From: Compostimonas suwonensis
GTDB taxonomy: Bacteria > Actinomycetota > Actinomycetes > Actinomycetales > Microbacteriaceae
NCBI RefSeq assembly: GCF_002797855.1
Contig: NZ_PGFB01000001.1
Location: 1 to 64,000 of the forward strand
Length of the DNA: 64,000 nt
Direction of reading: 5' to 3'
A program made the position numbers and the translations under genes. Each line of letters starts with the position of its first letter. Positions within the stretch are counted from its first letter, which is position 1. Of the stretch, positions 1 through 7,275 are shown piece after piece. The notes under the pieces were generated by a model. That model had not been told where the DNA came from. It saw only the letters and a program-made list of their open reading frames with translations, and did no database searches.

Positions 1-141
1 CGCCCCTGGACCTCGAACGACGACCGGAGAGCAGGGTTGACGGCCTGGCTCGATCACTACAACCTAGACAGACACCACCTCGGCATCAGAGGCAAAACCC
101 CCATCGACCGAATCAACAACGGTCGAGGTCAGTACATCTAG
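1..141 (+). CDS. IS481-type transposase, C-terminal end (partial)
   Basis: The first 46 codons of the window read, without interruption, to a TAG stop. The peptide contains WLDHYNLDRHHLGIRG, then KTPIDRINN and a terminal GQYI. This resembles the tail of DDE transposases/integrases of the IS481/IS3 type, where an HYN.xRpH..lg segment follows the catalytic Glu and many IS481 members end in a GQY-like tail. The rest of the gene and the left inverted repeat lie outside the window, and I could not identify the right inverted repeat between here and the tRNA. Whether the element is intact or a remnant cannot be judged. Transposase family is known from homologs; the IS481 assignment is an inference from the tail only. 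Confidence 0.7.
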   Translation, partial: RPWTSNDDRRAGLTAWLDHYNLDRHHLGIRGKTPIDRINNGRGQYI

Positions 142-266
142 GCTCGGCGCGGCGCGGGCCCGTCGGTTCGCGATCGCGCAGCTTCAGGCGACACTCCGAT
201 GCGGCAGTGGGGACATGCCGCGCACGCTCAGAATCTGCGCCCTCGCGCATCTCGCTCTGAACAACC

Positions 267-313
267 GGACGACCTGAGCAACAGGACGACCTGAGCAACA
301 GGACGACGAGCAA
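267..313. repeat. 17-bp tandem repeat, about 2.7 copies
   Basis: Two identical 17-base units (267-283 and 284-300, GGACGACCTGAGCAACA) are followed by a partial third (301-313). They lie between the transposase tail and a hairpin. No function is apparent; it may be a local slippage duplication. Confidence 0.8.
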
Positions 314-336
314 GAGCCCGGCCGATGGCCGGGCTC
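314..336. terminator. Perfect GC-rich hairpin, likely terminator
   Basis: GAGCCCGGCC is followed by a 3-base loop and its exact complement GGCCGGGCTC. On the plus strand it is followed by TTCGTGTT; on the minus strand it lies about 55 bases downstream of the tRNA-Tyr 3' end. It could terminate the tRNA transcript or a plus-strand transcript. The T-tract is weak, as is common in actinobacteria. Confidence 0.6.
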
Positions 337-390
337 TTCGTGTTATGTCTCGCTACTCACCCGAGACACGTGTCTCGACTCATCACAACG

Positions 391-472
391 TGGCGAGTGA
401 GGGATTCGAACCCCCGAATGCGATGCAGTCTGATTTACAGTCAGATCCCTTTGGCCGCTTGGGTAACTCGCC
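391..472 (-). tRNA. tRNA-Tyr (anticodon GTA)
   Basis: Read on the minus strand the gene starts GGCGAGTTACCC and ends ACTCGCCA, giving a 7-bp acceptor stem (GGCGAGT with ACTCGCC) and discriminator A. The anticodon arm CTGACTGTAAATCAG exposes GTA. The T arm GGTTCGAATCC is canonical. There is an extended variable arm, as expected for a class II tRNA-Tyr, making 82 bases. CCA is not encoded. A GC-rich hairpin lies downstream and the small LAQTG protein gene lies just upstream on the same strand. Confidence 0.95.
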
Positions 473-528
473 ATGCTGCTCCGACCACCTGCTGTGAGCT
501 GATCGGAGGCGCTCAACAAGGATACTCA

Positions 529-813
529 TCAGAGGCCGTCTGGTGAAATTGGGCCCTCTCCGCCTCCGTCGCCGCTCTTCGGGGGTCGCGAGGCGCGGCG
601 CATCCGCATGACCTGCCCCACGATCACGACGATGATCCCGAGGAAGACGAGCACTCCGGCGGCGATGAGCCAGGGGGTCGCGTCAGCGCCCGTCTGCGCC
701 AACTGGACGGCCGAACCGGGGGTCAGCGACCCTGCGAACGCCGGCGCACTCCCCGCGCCCACGAGAGCGAACCCGGCCACCGCCGCCGCACCGATCCCGA
801 GCATCCGTCTCAT
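529..813 (-). CDS. Very small exported protein with LAQTG sorting signal
   Basis: The 94-residue product has a clear signal peptide (cleavage expected after AFA, about residue 27). It then has LAQTG at 38-42, a hydrophobic segment about 46-69 and a basic RMRR stop. The order motif, membrane span, positive charge is that of a sortase substrate, and LAXTG is the form preferred by class E sortases of actinobacteria. If the signal peptide were removed and the T-G bond cut, only a peptide of about 14 residues would remain on the wall. The tail after the membrane span (about 24 residues, Gly/Pro-rich) is unusually long. ATG start at 813 begins a classic signal sequence. The gene is last in the minus-strand surface/Pst run, separated from pstB by a long hairpin. 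It could instead be a simple single-pass membrane peptide. Confidence 0.7.
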   Translation of the reverse strand: MRRMLGIGAAAVAGFALVGAGSAPAFAGSLTPGSAVQLAQTGADATPWLIAAGVLVFLGIIVVIVGQVMRMRRASRPPKSGDGGGEGPISPDGL

Positions 814-850
814 GGCACCCTCCCCGCTTTCCTGCCGGCAGTCTACATCG

Positions 851-908
851 CGAAACGACCCAGACTCGGGGTGCGGCGTCGTCCGCACCCCGAGTCTGGG
901 TCGTTTCG
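851..908 (-). terminator. 26-bp perfect inverted repeat downstream of pstB
   Basis: Two 26-base arms (851-876 and 883-908) are exact reverse complements around a 6-base loop. The element lies 20 bases after the pstB stop codon and before the LAQTG gene on the same strand. This fits a strong transcription terminator or a 3'-end stabilising hairpin. The outer arms end in CGAAACGAC, similar in flavour to but not the same as the 85-bp elements elsewhere in the window. Confidence 0.7.
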
Positions 909-928
909 AAAAGGTGGGAAAGCAGGGA

Positions 929-1879
929 TCAGCCGAAGCGGCCGTTGACGTAGTCGAAGGTGCGCGAGTCGATGGGGCTCGAGAACATCGCCTCGGTGTC
1001 GCCGTGCTCGACGATCGCACCCGGGGTGCCCTGCGAGGCGAGGAAGAACGCGCACTGCGTGGAGACACGCTGCGCCTGCTGCATGTTGTGCGTGACGATG
1101 ACGATCGTGACCTCGTGAACGAGCTCGAGCATCGTCTCCTCGATGACGCGTGTCGAGGTCGGGTCGAGGGCAGAGCAGGGCTCGTCCATGAGCAGCACAC
1201 GGGGCTGCACGGCGAGGGATCGGGCGATGCAGAGTCGCTGCTGCTGACCGCCCGAGAGGCCGCCGCCGGGAGCGCGCAGGCGGTCCTTGACCTCTTTCCA
1301 GAGACCGGCCTTGATGAGGCTCGTCTCGACGAGGTAGTCGCGGCGGTCGCGGTCGGCCTTGGTGCCGGTGAGCTTGAGCCCCGCGATGACGTTGTCGTAG
1401 ATCGACATCGCCGGGAAGGGGTTCGGCTTCTGGAAGACCATGCCGATGCTCTTGCGTGCGTCGGTGAGCTTGCGGCTCGCGTCGTAGATGTCGTCGCCGT
1501 CGAGCAGCACCTCGCCGGCGAGGCTCGCCGAGGGGATGAGCTCGTGCATCCGGTTGAGGATGCGCAGGAAGGTCGACTTGCCGCAGCCCGAGGGCCCGAT
1601 GAGCGAGGTGATGACGCCGGCGGGCATCGTGAGCGACACCCGGTCGAGCACCTGGTGGTCGCCGAACCAGGCCGTGACGTTGCGGGCGTCGAGCGCGGCG
1701 AGCGGCGCCGGAGGCGCGTAGGGCTGGGGCTCGCTCTCACGGTAGCTGTGGCCCGGCCCCTGAGCACCGGGGGCAGGGGGGCCGCCCTTCGGAGGCTTGG
1801 GGGCCTTCGGCGGCTTCGGCGGACGGGGCGCCTTCGGGAGGACCTCGGTGAGGGAGGCGTCGCTCGGTGTCTCGGACAT
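929..1879 (-). CDS. pstB: PstB, phosphate ABC transporter ATPase with proline-rich N-terminal extension
   Basis: This is the cytoplasmic ATPase of the Pst high-affinity phosphate importer. Walker A is GPSGCGKS (about residues 95-102), the signature is LSGGQQQRL, and Walker B is VLLMDEP followed by the typical PstB CSALDP. The Q-loop region has [18 protein letters not shown], characteristic of PstB. At 316 residues it is longer than the usual 250-260 because of an N-terminal extension of about 60 residues that includes [16 protein letters not shown] start 1879 is preceded by a strong AAAGGAG. It is transcribed after the sortase-like gene, not directly after pstA as usual. The same kind of PKPP stretch occurs in the cytoplasmic end of the sortase-like neighbour. 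Confidence 0.95.
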   Translation of the reverse strand: MSETPSDASLTEVLPKAPRPPKPPKAPKPPKGGPPAPGAQGPGHSYRESEPQPYAPPAPLAALDARNVTAWFGDHQVLDRVSLTMPAGVITSLIGPSGCGKSTFLRILNRMHELIPSASLAGEVLLDGDDIYDASRKLTDARKSIGMVFQKPNPFPAMSIYDNVIAGLKLTGTKADRDRRDYLVETSLIKAGLWKEVKDRLRAPGGGLSGGQQQRLCIARSLAVQPRVLLMDEPCSALDPTSTRVIEETMLELVHEVTIVIVTHNMQQAQRVSTQCAFFLASQGTPGAIVEHGDTEAMFSSPIDSRTFDYVNGRFG

Positions 1880-1943
1880 ACGCGCTCCTTTCTTAAGACG
1901 AATCGGGGGTGACGGGTCGGAGAGGGGTCGGAGCCTGAACGGA

Positions 1944-2936
1944 TCAGAGGAGGTTGGGCAGCAGCCGCGTGACCTGGTCGGCGACCCACAGTCCGCTGAG
2001 CACGAAGACCGGCACGAAGACGATCCAGATCTTGCGAGCGCCGAAACGCCGGTACGACCACACGGCGGCGACCTCGGCGGCGATGAGCAGCTGGAGCGCG
2101 AAGGCGAGCGCCCACACGGTGCTCGTGTCGGTCGCCATCGCCAGGTTGCTCGGAGGCAGCGCCACGAAGGTCGTCTGGCGGCGCCCGGCGGGCTCCGCCG
2201 GGGTCACGAGCCGGGCGTCCACGTACTCGACGCCGGTCGGGATGTAAGCCGGGCCGCGCGCCGTCTGCAGCATGAGCCTGCCCTCGCCCGCCTTGGGGCT
2301 CGGCAGGGTGGGATCGCCCGCGTATCGCAGGCCGACGACCTCGTAGACGTGCTCGCCCTGGCCGGTCGTGACCTGGAAGGTCTCACCGGGCGCGAGTTCG
2401 GCGAGCCTCGAGAAGGGTCCGCCGTAGGCTGCCGCGCGCCCCATGATGACGCTCATGCCGGCCTGACCGGGCAGCACCGTGTCGCGCCGGTGACCCGGGC
2501 CTGCGGTGAGCGTGCCCGACGAGGTCCCCTCGACGACGATCTCGCGCAGTCCGATCGAGGGGATGTCGATGAGCGCGACCGGCGCACCGTCGGCGACGAG
2601 GGTGTCGTGCACCGTGCCCTCGCTGACCGGTGCCGTGGCGTCGGCGAGCTCGATGCGGAAGGTGTTGAAGAGGTTCTGCTGGGCGACGGCGTGCTGCAGG
2701 TGGCTGAGCACGAGCAGGTTGACGCTGAAGCCGAGCAGCAGGATCGCGATCATCGCCACGAAGCCGCGCACGAGGATCATCGTGGGGCTGAGCGGCGCCG
2801 GCGGCAGCATCGAGCTCGGCAGCCGCCTGGGCGGACGCGGAGGCCGCGGCGGCTTCGGGGTGCGCGGCGGCCGCCCCGGCGGGCTCGCCGGGGGCAGTTC
2901 GGTGACGCTTTCGCGCCGCTCGTCCATCAGGGTCAC
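1944..2936 (-). CDS. Sortase-fold membrane protein lacking catalytic His and Cys (pseudo-sortase)
   Basis: The 330-residue protein has a proline-rich cytoplasmic end (about 15-47, [13 protein letters not shown]). It then has a membrane span (52-75), a sortase-like domain (about 115-245) and two more spans (about 273-295 and 303-320). The domain aligns by eye with class E sortases: IPSIGL, AGPGH149 followed by T and LPG, then SVIMGR and [15 protein letters not shown]. Where active sortases have AGHR, this protein has MGR (Arg167 instead of His). Where they have TLTTC it has LMLQTA (Ala226 instead of Cys). An Arg (R242 in DARLV) remains. Transpeptidation should therefore be impossible; a binding or scaffold role is my inference. 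GTG 2936 overlaps the upstream stop by 4 bases (GTGA); ATG 2927 is an alternative. Confidence 0.75.
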   Translation of the reverse strand: MTLMDERRESVTELPPASPPGRPPRTPKPPRPPRPPRRLPSSMLPPAPLSPTMILVRGFVAMIAILLLGFSVNLLVLSHLQHAVAQQNLFNTFRIELADATAPVSEGTVHDTLVADGAPVALIDIPSIGLREIVVEGTSSGTLTAGPGHRRDTVLPGQAGMSVIMGRAAAYGGPFSRLAELAPGETFQVTTGQGEHVYEVVGLRYAGDPTLPSPKAGEGRLMLQTARGPAYIPTGVEYVDARLVTPAEPAGRRQTTFVALPPSNLAMATDTSTVWALAFALQLLIAAEVAAVWSYRRFGARKIWIVFVPVFVLSGLWVADQVTRLLPNLL

Positions 2937-3736
2937 TCGGCGGCCTGCGGCACAGGGGCGCCCTGCGGCGAGAGGATGCGCACGATGACGACCGCCGCTG
3001 CCGCGATCAGCACGATGATCACCAGGAACCACGGGAAGATGGGCACGAAGGCGTTACGGGTGACCGGCTCGAGGGTCACCCCGCCGACGCTTCCTGGCGG
3101 GGTGAAGGTCGCGTTCGCGTTGACGAAGATCCACTGCCCGATGTGCGGCAGCTCCGTCTGCACGGTACGGGTCTCTCCGGGCGCGATGTCGGCGACCGCG
3201 AGCGCGTCGTGGTCGGCCAGCTCGTTGCCGAAGACCCCGTTGGCCCAGAAGTGGGCGGAGCCGGTGATCGTCTCGTTCGTGACGTTGCGCACCGTGAACT
3301 CGAGGGTGAGGGTGCCGTCGAAGGGGTTGAACGAGGGGTGATACGTGCTCTTCAGCCCGCTCAGGAAGAGAGCGCCGCCGATGCTGACCTCGTCACCGGT
3401 CGCTGCGGGGCCCCCCGAGCCGGAGCCGCCGGAGCCCGCACCCCCGGAGCCGCTTCCCCCGCCATTGCCGCCGCCGTTGCCGCCTCCGCCGTTGTTCGAG
3501 CCCCCCGGAGCGGGCGGCCCCGACGGGTTGGGCGTGTTCGTGGGCGGTTTCGTCGTGGACGTCGGTGTGGGAGTCGGTGCGGGCGAGGCCACGGGGGTGG
3601 GGGTCGTGACCGTCACCTCGAGGCCGAGCCCGTCGTCGTCGGCCGCGAAGGCGGACGCCGCCGAGCCGAATGCGAGGAAGCTGCTGATGAGAACGGCCGA
3701 CGCCCAGACGGCGCCGCGCTTGGTTCGCTGATTCAT
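2933..3736 (-). CDS. Exported membrane-anchored protein with Gly-rich linker and NPF domain
   Basis: The 267-residue protein has a signal peptide (cleavage after ASAFA, about residue 31) and a Thr/Pro-rich then Gly/Ser/Asn-rich low-complexity linker (about 43-112). A beta-rich domain (about 117-225) and a membrane span near 232-258 follow. The domain contains FNPFDGTLTLEFTVRNVTN. This matches NPFTG...FTVVNNGN in the neighbouring DUF916-like protein, so the two share a duplicated domain, probably of the immunoglobulin-like type that in WxL systems sits next to DUF916. There is no DUF916 half here. The ATG start overlaps the upstream stop by 4 bases (ATGA), so translation is coupled. Function is not known; a structural partner in a surface complex is inferred from context. 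Confidence 0.75.
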   Translation of the reverse strand: MNQRTKRGAVWASAVLISSFLAFGSAASAFAADDDGLGLEVTVTTPTPVASPAPTPTPTSTTKPPTNTPNPSGPPAPGGSNNGGGGNGGGNGGGSGSGGAGSGGSGSGGPAATGDEVSIGGALFLSGLKSTYHPSFNPFDGTLTLEFTVRNVTNETITGSAHFWANGVFGNELADHDALAVADIAPGETRTVQTELPHIGQWIFVNANATFTPPGSVGGVTLEPVTRNAFVPIFPWFLVIIVLIAAAAVVIVRILSPQGAPVPQAAE

Positions 3737-4830
3737 GGTGCGCCCACTCCCTGTCCGACGGTCTCGCCCTGAGGGGCCTGGGCTGCGGCCTCGGCCTGCG
3801 CCTTGCGCAATGCCTCGGCCTCGGCGTACTCGAGCCACGCCCGGGCGTTCTTCTCATCGCGCTTGTTGCGGATGCGGATGCCGAAGAAGACGATCGCTGC
3901 GATCACGAGCAGTCCGAGCAGCAGCCACGGCATGGCGAGGATGATCGTGTCGCGGCTGACCTCGCGGAGCGGACCGGGATTCAACGCGTCCTCGTCGACC
4001 GTCGGGGCGAGCTTCACGTAGGGATTGAGGTACCCGACCTGCGGAACGCCGGGAACCCTGACCGTCATGGTCTGGCTGTTACCCGGGAGGAGCTCGCTCA
4101 GCTCGCCGCGCTGGGGCTCGCCCGCCGGGATGCCGAAGAGAGCGCTCGCGCCGACGAGCGTCGTGGCGCCGAGGGCGACGTTGCCGTTGTTGACGACCGT
4201 GAACGTGACATCCGTCGAACCGGTGAAGGGGTTGACCTCGCCGTTGTAGACGGCCGAGACGTTGCTGATCGTGAGGTTGGGCTGCAGGTCGCCGGGCACT
4301 CGCACGTAGAGGCGGGTCGCCACCCGCTTGTCGACGAGGATCTCGCCGTTCGGGGTGAGCAGGGAGATGACGATTCCGGCCCCGTGGTCGCCGGGCCCGG
4401 CATCCGCGGGCACGTCGACGCTGAACGGCACGAGGGAGGACTGCCCGGGTTCGAGAGGCACGCTCACCTGCTTGGCGCCGTCGGCGAAGGTGACCCAGCT
4501 GCCGGCCTGGGTCGGAGGGACATCGGTGTTGAGCAGGCCGTAGCCGCCGTCATCCGTGTTGAAGGCATCGGTCGCGAAGACCGTGAAGGTCTGGGTGGTG
4601 GTTCCCGTGTTGTGCACGGTGTAGAAGTCGTCGAGGTGCTGACCGGGCGCCGCCTGGTAGCTGAACCGCGTGCGGCCGTCGGCTGCGCCGGACTCCTGAG
4701 CGGGTGCGCCGGAGAGACCGTCGTTGTCCGCGAAAGCCGGAGAGATCGTCAGGCCGCTGAGAGCGAGAGCGCCGACGGCGGCCGCGAAGAGGAGCCGCGT
4801 GGGGTATCTGAGGCTGAAGGAGTTGGGCAC
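3733..4830 (-). CDS. DUF916-like WxL-interacting surface protein
   Basis: The 365-residue protein has a signal peptide (to PAFA, about 33) and an N-terminal domain (about 50-185). That domain has the DUF916 hallmarks of a FSYQAAPGQHLDDFYTVHNTG start, later VPADAGPGDHGAGIVISL, and a closing RLYVRVPG strand. A second beta domain (about 186-285, with NPFTG and FTVVNNGN) follows, then one membrane span (about 297-318) and a charged cytoplasmic tail rich in Ala/Glu/Lys. In Firmicutes such proteins bind WxL-domain proteins at the cell wall, and a WxL-like gene lies directly upstream here. I chose GTG 4830 because it gives a compact signal peptide; in-frame starts up to 4899 exist. An AT-rich TATACT lies just before this start, so a separate promoter is possible. 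Confidence 0.8.
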   Translation of the reverse strand: MPNSFSLRYPTRLLFAAAVGALALSGLTISPAFADNDGLSGAPAQESGAADGRTRFSYQAAPGQHLDDFYTVHNTGTTTQTFTVFATDAFNTDDGGYGLLNTDVPPTQAGSWVTFADGAKQVSVPLEPGQSSLVPFSVDVPADAGPGDHGAGIVISLLTPNGEILVDKRVATRLYVRVPGDLQPNLTISNVSAVYNGEVNPFTGSTDVTFTVVNNGNVALGATTLVGASALFGIPAGEPQRGELSELLPGNSQTMTVRVPGVPQVGYLNPYVKLAPTVDEDALNPGPLREVSRDTIILAMPWLLLGLLVIAAIVFFGIRIRNKRDEKNARAWLEYAEAEALRKAQAEAAAQAPQGETVGQGVGAP

Positions 4831-4921
4831 AGTATATTCGTCCAAAATAAGGTGTCCTACGTCGGGCTCGGGGCTGAACGAGACGTGAACGGGATGCATG
4901 GATTTGGCGGTGTCATGCCGA

Positions 4922-4959
4922 AGAGGGGGAGGCCGCGAGCACCTGCGACCTCCCCCTCT
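4922..4959 (-). terminator. Hairpin between the WxL-like and DUF916-like genes
   Basis: AGAGGGGGAGG (4922-4932) pairs exactly with CCTCCCCCTCT (4949-4959). It sits in the 158-base gap downstream of the WxL-like stop. Without a T-tract it may act as a partial terminator or a 3' processing barrier that lets the upstream secreted proteins be made in excess over the membrane proteins. Confidence 0.55.
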
Positions 4960-4988
4960 CCTGTCATGCGGTATTACATCGAGCGGTA

Positions 4989-6032
4989 TTACTCAGAGAC
5001 GAGCGTGAGCGTCATCTTCGAGGTGTAGACACCGGCCGGCTTGTCCGCCGGAGCGACGAAGGTCAGCTCGGCACCGATGTGGGTCACACCGACACCCGTG
5101 GTCGCCGGAGCGGTCGCGAGGAGGATGCTGGCGTCAGCGCTGCCCGCGATCTGCTCGGCGCCGAGAACGACGCCGTCAGAGGTCGAGTCGTCGCCGAGAA
5201 CCGGCTTGACACCGAGCTGCTTCTTCTCGATCGTCGCGTTGGCGGTCGCGTTCGTGAAGTCGTCGACCGTGCTCGTGAGGGTCCAGCCCTCGCGGGTCAG
5301 CACACGACCATCGTTGACGGTGACCTCGGGGAGGTCACCCGTCGAGGTCGACAGGTTGTCGATGAGCGTCGGCGAGCCGATGGTCGCCTTGGCGTCCGCC
5401 GGGACCTCGAGGCTCAGAACACCGTTCTCAGCCGCGACGGTCGTGGCCTCGAGGTCGATGTCGCCCGTGAGGGTCGGGTCGACCGGCGGGACGACGACAT
5501 CGGCCGGAACGACCGTGTAGTCGCCACCCGGCGCGATGGTGACGTTCGCGAAGAACACGCCGGACGTGGCGAAGTTCACGTTGTTGTCCTTCATGCACGC
5601 GAAGCCGACGCTGTACTCGCCACCGGCGGCCTTGACGGCCGCGGCGTTGCCCAGGTTGTTCTTGTAGAGCGAGATCGGGAAGCCGAGCACGGTCTTGGTG
5701 CCGGGGGCGAAGAAGATGTCAGCCCAGGCCGACCACGAGGCGCGGGTGCGCTCCTGGCCACGCGGCGCGATGAAGGACTGAACCGTCTGAGCGTCGTCGG
5801 AGCAGACGAACGGAACCATCGGGTCGGTCGGGCTCGACGAGCCGAAGACCTCGGTGGTCCAGGTGTAGGCCTGGTCCGCTTCGAACGGGGTTCCGTCGGC
5901 GGAGTTGTACGGGAACACGGGCGTGTCGGAGCCGTTGGCCTCGGCCGCGAACGCCGGAGCGGTCGTGACCGTCGCGAGGCCCGCGAGCGCGAGACCGACG
6001 ATAGCCAGTCGCGCCACATTTTTCTTGAGCAT
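4989..6032 (-). CDS. Secreted WxL-like domain protein
   Basis: The 347-residue protein has a signal peptide (APAFA, about 25-29) and no membrane anchor. The N-terminal part (about 35-170) has two Cys (C77, C146) and is not recognised. The C-terminal part (about 190-347) resembles the WxL domain: VNDGR...GWTLTSTVDDF, where W250-T-L252 is the WxL motif, and a terminal PAGVYTSKMTLTLVSE. That end matches the AGxYxxxLTWTL end of WxL domains except that the second Trp is missing. WxL domains bind peptidoglycan non-covalently and pair with DUF916 proteins, which are encoded next door. ATG 6032 begins a typical MLKKN signal sequence. The WxL assignment is by eye and a divergent relative cannot be excluded. 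Confidence 0.7.
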   Translation of the reverse strand: MLKKNVARLAIVGLALAGLATVTTAPAFAAEANGSDTPVFPYNSADGTPFEADQAYTWTTEVFGSSSPTDPMVPFVCSDDAQTVQSFIAPRGQERTRASWSAWADIFFAPGTKTVLGFPISLYKNNLGNAAAVKAAGGEYSVGFACMKDNNVNFATSGVFFANVTIAPGGDYTVVPADVVVPPVDPTLTGDIDLEATTVAAENGVLSLEVPADAKATIGSPTLIDNLSTSTGDLPEVTVNDGRVLTREGWTLTSTVDDFTNATANATIEKKQLGVKPVLGDDSTSDGVVLGAEQIAGSADASILLATAPATTGVGVTHIGAELTFVAPADKPAGVYTSKMTLTLVSE

Positions 6033-6071
6033 TGTTCTGATCCTTTGTCGTCTGTGGGATCGACTCTCCGA

Positions 6072-7163
6072 CTAGGAGAGCTTCGCCCGGATCGGGGTGG
6101 TGGAGGACGGGGCGAGGAAGCCGAACTTGGTCTTCACTGCGCCGGCGGTCGTGCCGAACGAACCGAAGTTCGTGAGGCTCGTGGCGTTGGCGCGGTTGAC
6201 GAGCGCCTCGAGGTTCGCGTCGTACTTCGGGCTCGTGCTGTCGATGCGAGCGTTCTCGACGACGACGTAGGTGTCACGGCCCCAGGTGGTGTTGTTGTAG
6301 AAGGCCGAGTTCGGGACGAGAGCCGAGCCGGTGCCCGTGAAGGGAGCGGTCGCGCCCTGGGTGCTGCCGAGGAACGTTCCGGTGCCGGTGCGGTTCTGAG
6401 CGGCGTTGTTCTTCTGCGCGACCCAGCTCGCCACCGAGAACGGGGCGATCTTGCCGGCGGCGTTCAGAACGGTTCCGTCGTTCTCCTGCACGTTCTGCAC
6501 GACGCAGGAGCCGAGGGTCGGGTTGCCGATCGCGCCGAGGAAGAACTTCGCGGTTCCCGAGCCGACCTGCGGGAGGAGCGGGGTGACGGCGACGCCGTTG
6601 ATGGTCGTGAGCGTGCACTCGTAGACCTGGCGGAGCTGAGCACCGGTGAGCTGGCCGAGCGTCGCCTCGGTGCCGTTGTAGGCGTAGGAGACCGCGTCGC
6701 GACCGAAGGGGATGTAGACGAGAGGACCGGCGGCGTCCTGGGCCGCGCCGGGGCCGCTCGACGAGCGGGCGATGTCGATCTGACCGGTGATGACAGCCGC
6801 CGGCGTCGTGTTGTTCGCGGCGGTGAACGGCTGGCCGTCGATCGAGCGGCTGAGGGCGGCGACGCCCTCACCCGAGCCGGCCGGACGACCGAAGTGGACT
6901 CCACCCGGCTTGGTCTGGATGGCGGCGGAGCCGAAGGCGTCGAACGAGCCGATGGCCGAGCCGTTGCCCGCGAGGGTGCGGACCGAGAAGCCGGAGATGT
7001 TCGAGCCGTTGGCGAGAGCGTTTCCTGCGTCCTGCAGGGTGTCCGAGCCGACGAGCACGTAGCTGTCGGACACCGGGTCAGCGTGGGCGGGGGTTGCAAT
7101 GGCGAGACCAGCGACGGTCAGACCGACTGCCGCGCAAGCGGCGGCTGCCTTCTTGAGGTTCAC
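6072..7163 (-). CDS. Secreted PstS-like periplasmic-binding-fold protein
   Basis: The 363-residue protein has a signal peptide (about 1-27, ending TPAHA) and no lipobox or membrane anchor. LVGSDTLQDA near the mature N-terminus resembles the phosphate loop GSGST of PstS, and DIARSSSGP recalls the D-x-S/A-R-S ligand loop. The rest (about 35-360) has the mixed alpha/beta look of a type II binding protein. GTG start 7163 has a good AAAGGAAAC upstream; a longer reading frame exists but would bury the signal peptide. It lies between a large binding-protein-like gene and the WxL-like gene. A soluble ligand-binding component held near the surface by the WxL/DUF916 proteins is an inference; the ligand is not certain. 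Confidence 0.75.
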   Translation of the reverse strand: MNLKKAAAACAAVGLTVAGLAIATPAHADPVSDSYVLVGSDTLQDAGNALANGSNISGFSVRTLAGNGSAIGSFDAFGSAAIQTKPGGVHFGRPAGSGEGVAALSRSIDGQPFTAANNTTPAAVITGQIDIARSSSGPGAAQDAAGPLVYIPFGRDAVSYAYNGTEATLGQLTGAQLRQVYECTLTTINGVAVTPLLPQVGSGTAKFFLGAIGNPTLGSCVVQNVQENDGTVLNAAGKIAPFSVASWVAQKNNAAQNRTGTGTFLGSTQGATAPFTGTGSALVPNSAFYNNTTWGRDTYVVVENARIDSTSPKYDANLEALVNRANATSLTNFGSFGTTAGAVKTKFGFLAPSSTTPIRAKLS

Positions 7164-7190
7164 TGCGTTTCCTTTCGGATGTGGATTACT

Positions 7191-7214
7191 ACGCGACCGC
7201 GGGTGCGGTCGCGT
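7191..7214 (-). terminator. 10-bp perfect hairpin inside the surface/Pst run
   Basis: ACGCGACCGC and GCGGTCGCGT are exact complements around GGGT. The hairpin lies in the gap between the large binding-protein-like gene and the start of the PstS-like gene. It has no T-tract and could attenuate transcription or protect an RNA end. Confidence 0.5.
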
Positions 7215-7275
7215 CGACTTGGCCTGGTGCTCGCCGCGTCTGCGACAGCCCCCGAACACGCCAAGAACATGGGCA

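Noticed and set aside
1-390. Complete insertion sequence with both ends
   Set aside because: Only the transposase tail is in the window and no matching terminal inverted repeat could be recognised.
608-1912. Long open frame on the plus strand opposite pstB
   Set aside because: It is antisense to a clear PstB and the LAQTG gene, has no recognisable domain, and is a by-product of high GC content and codon bias.
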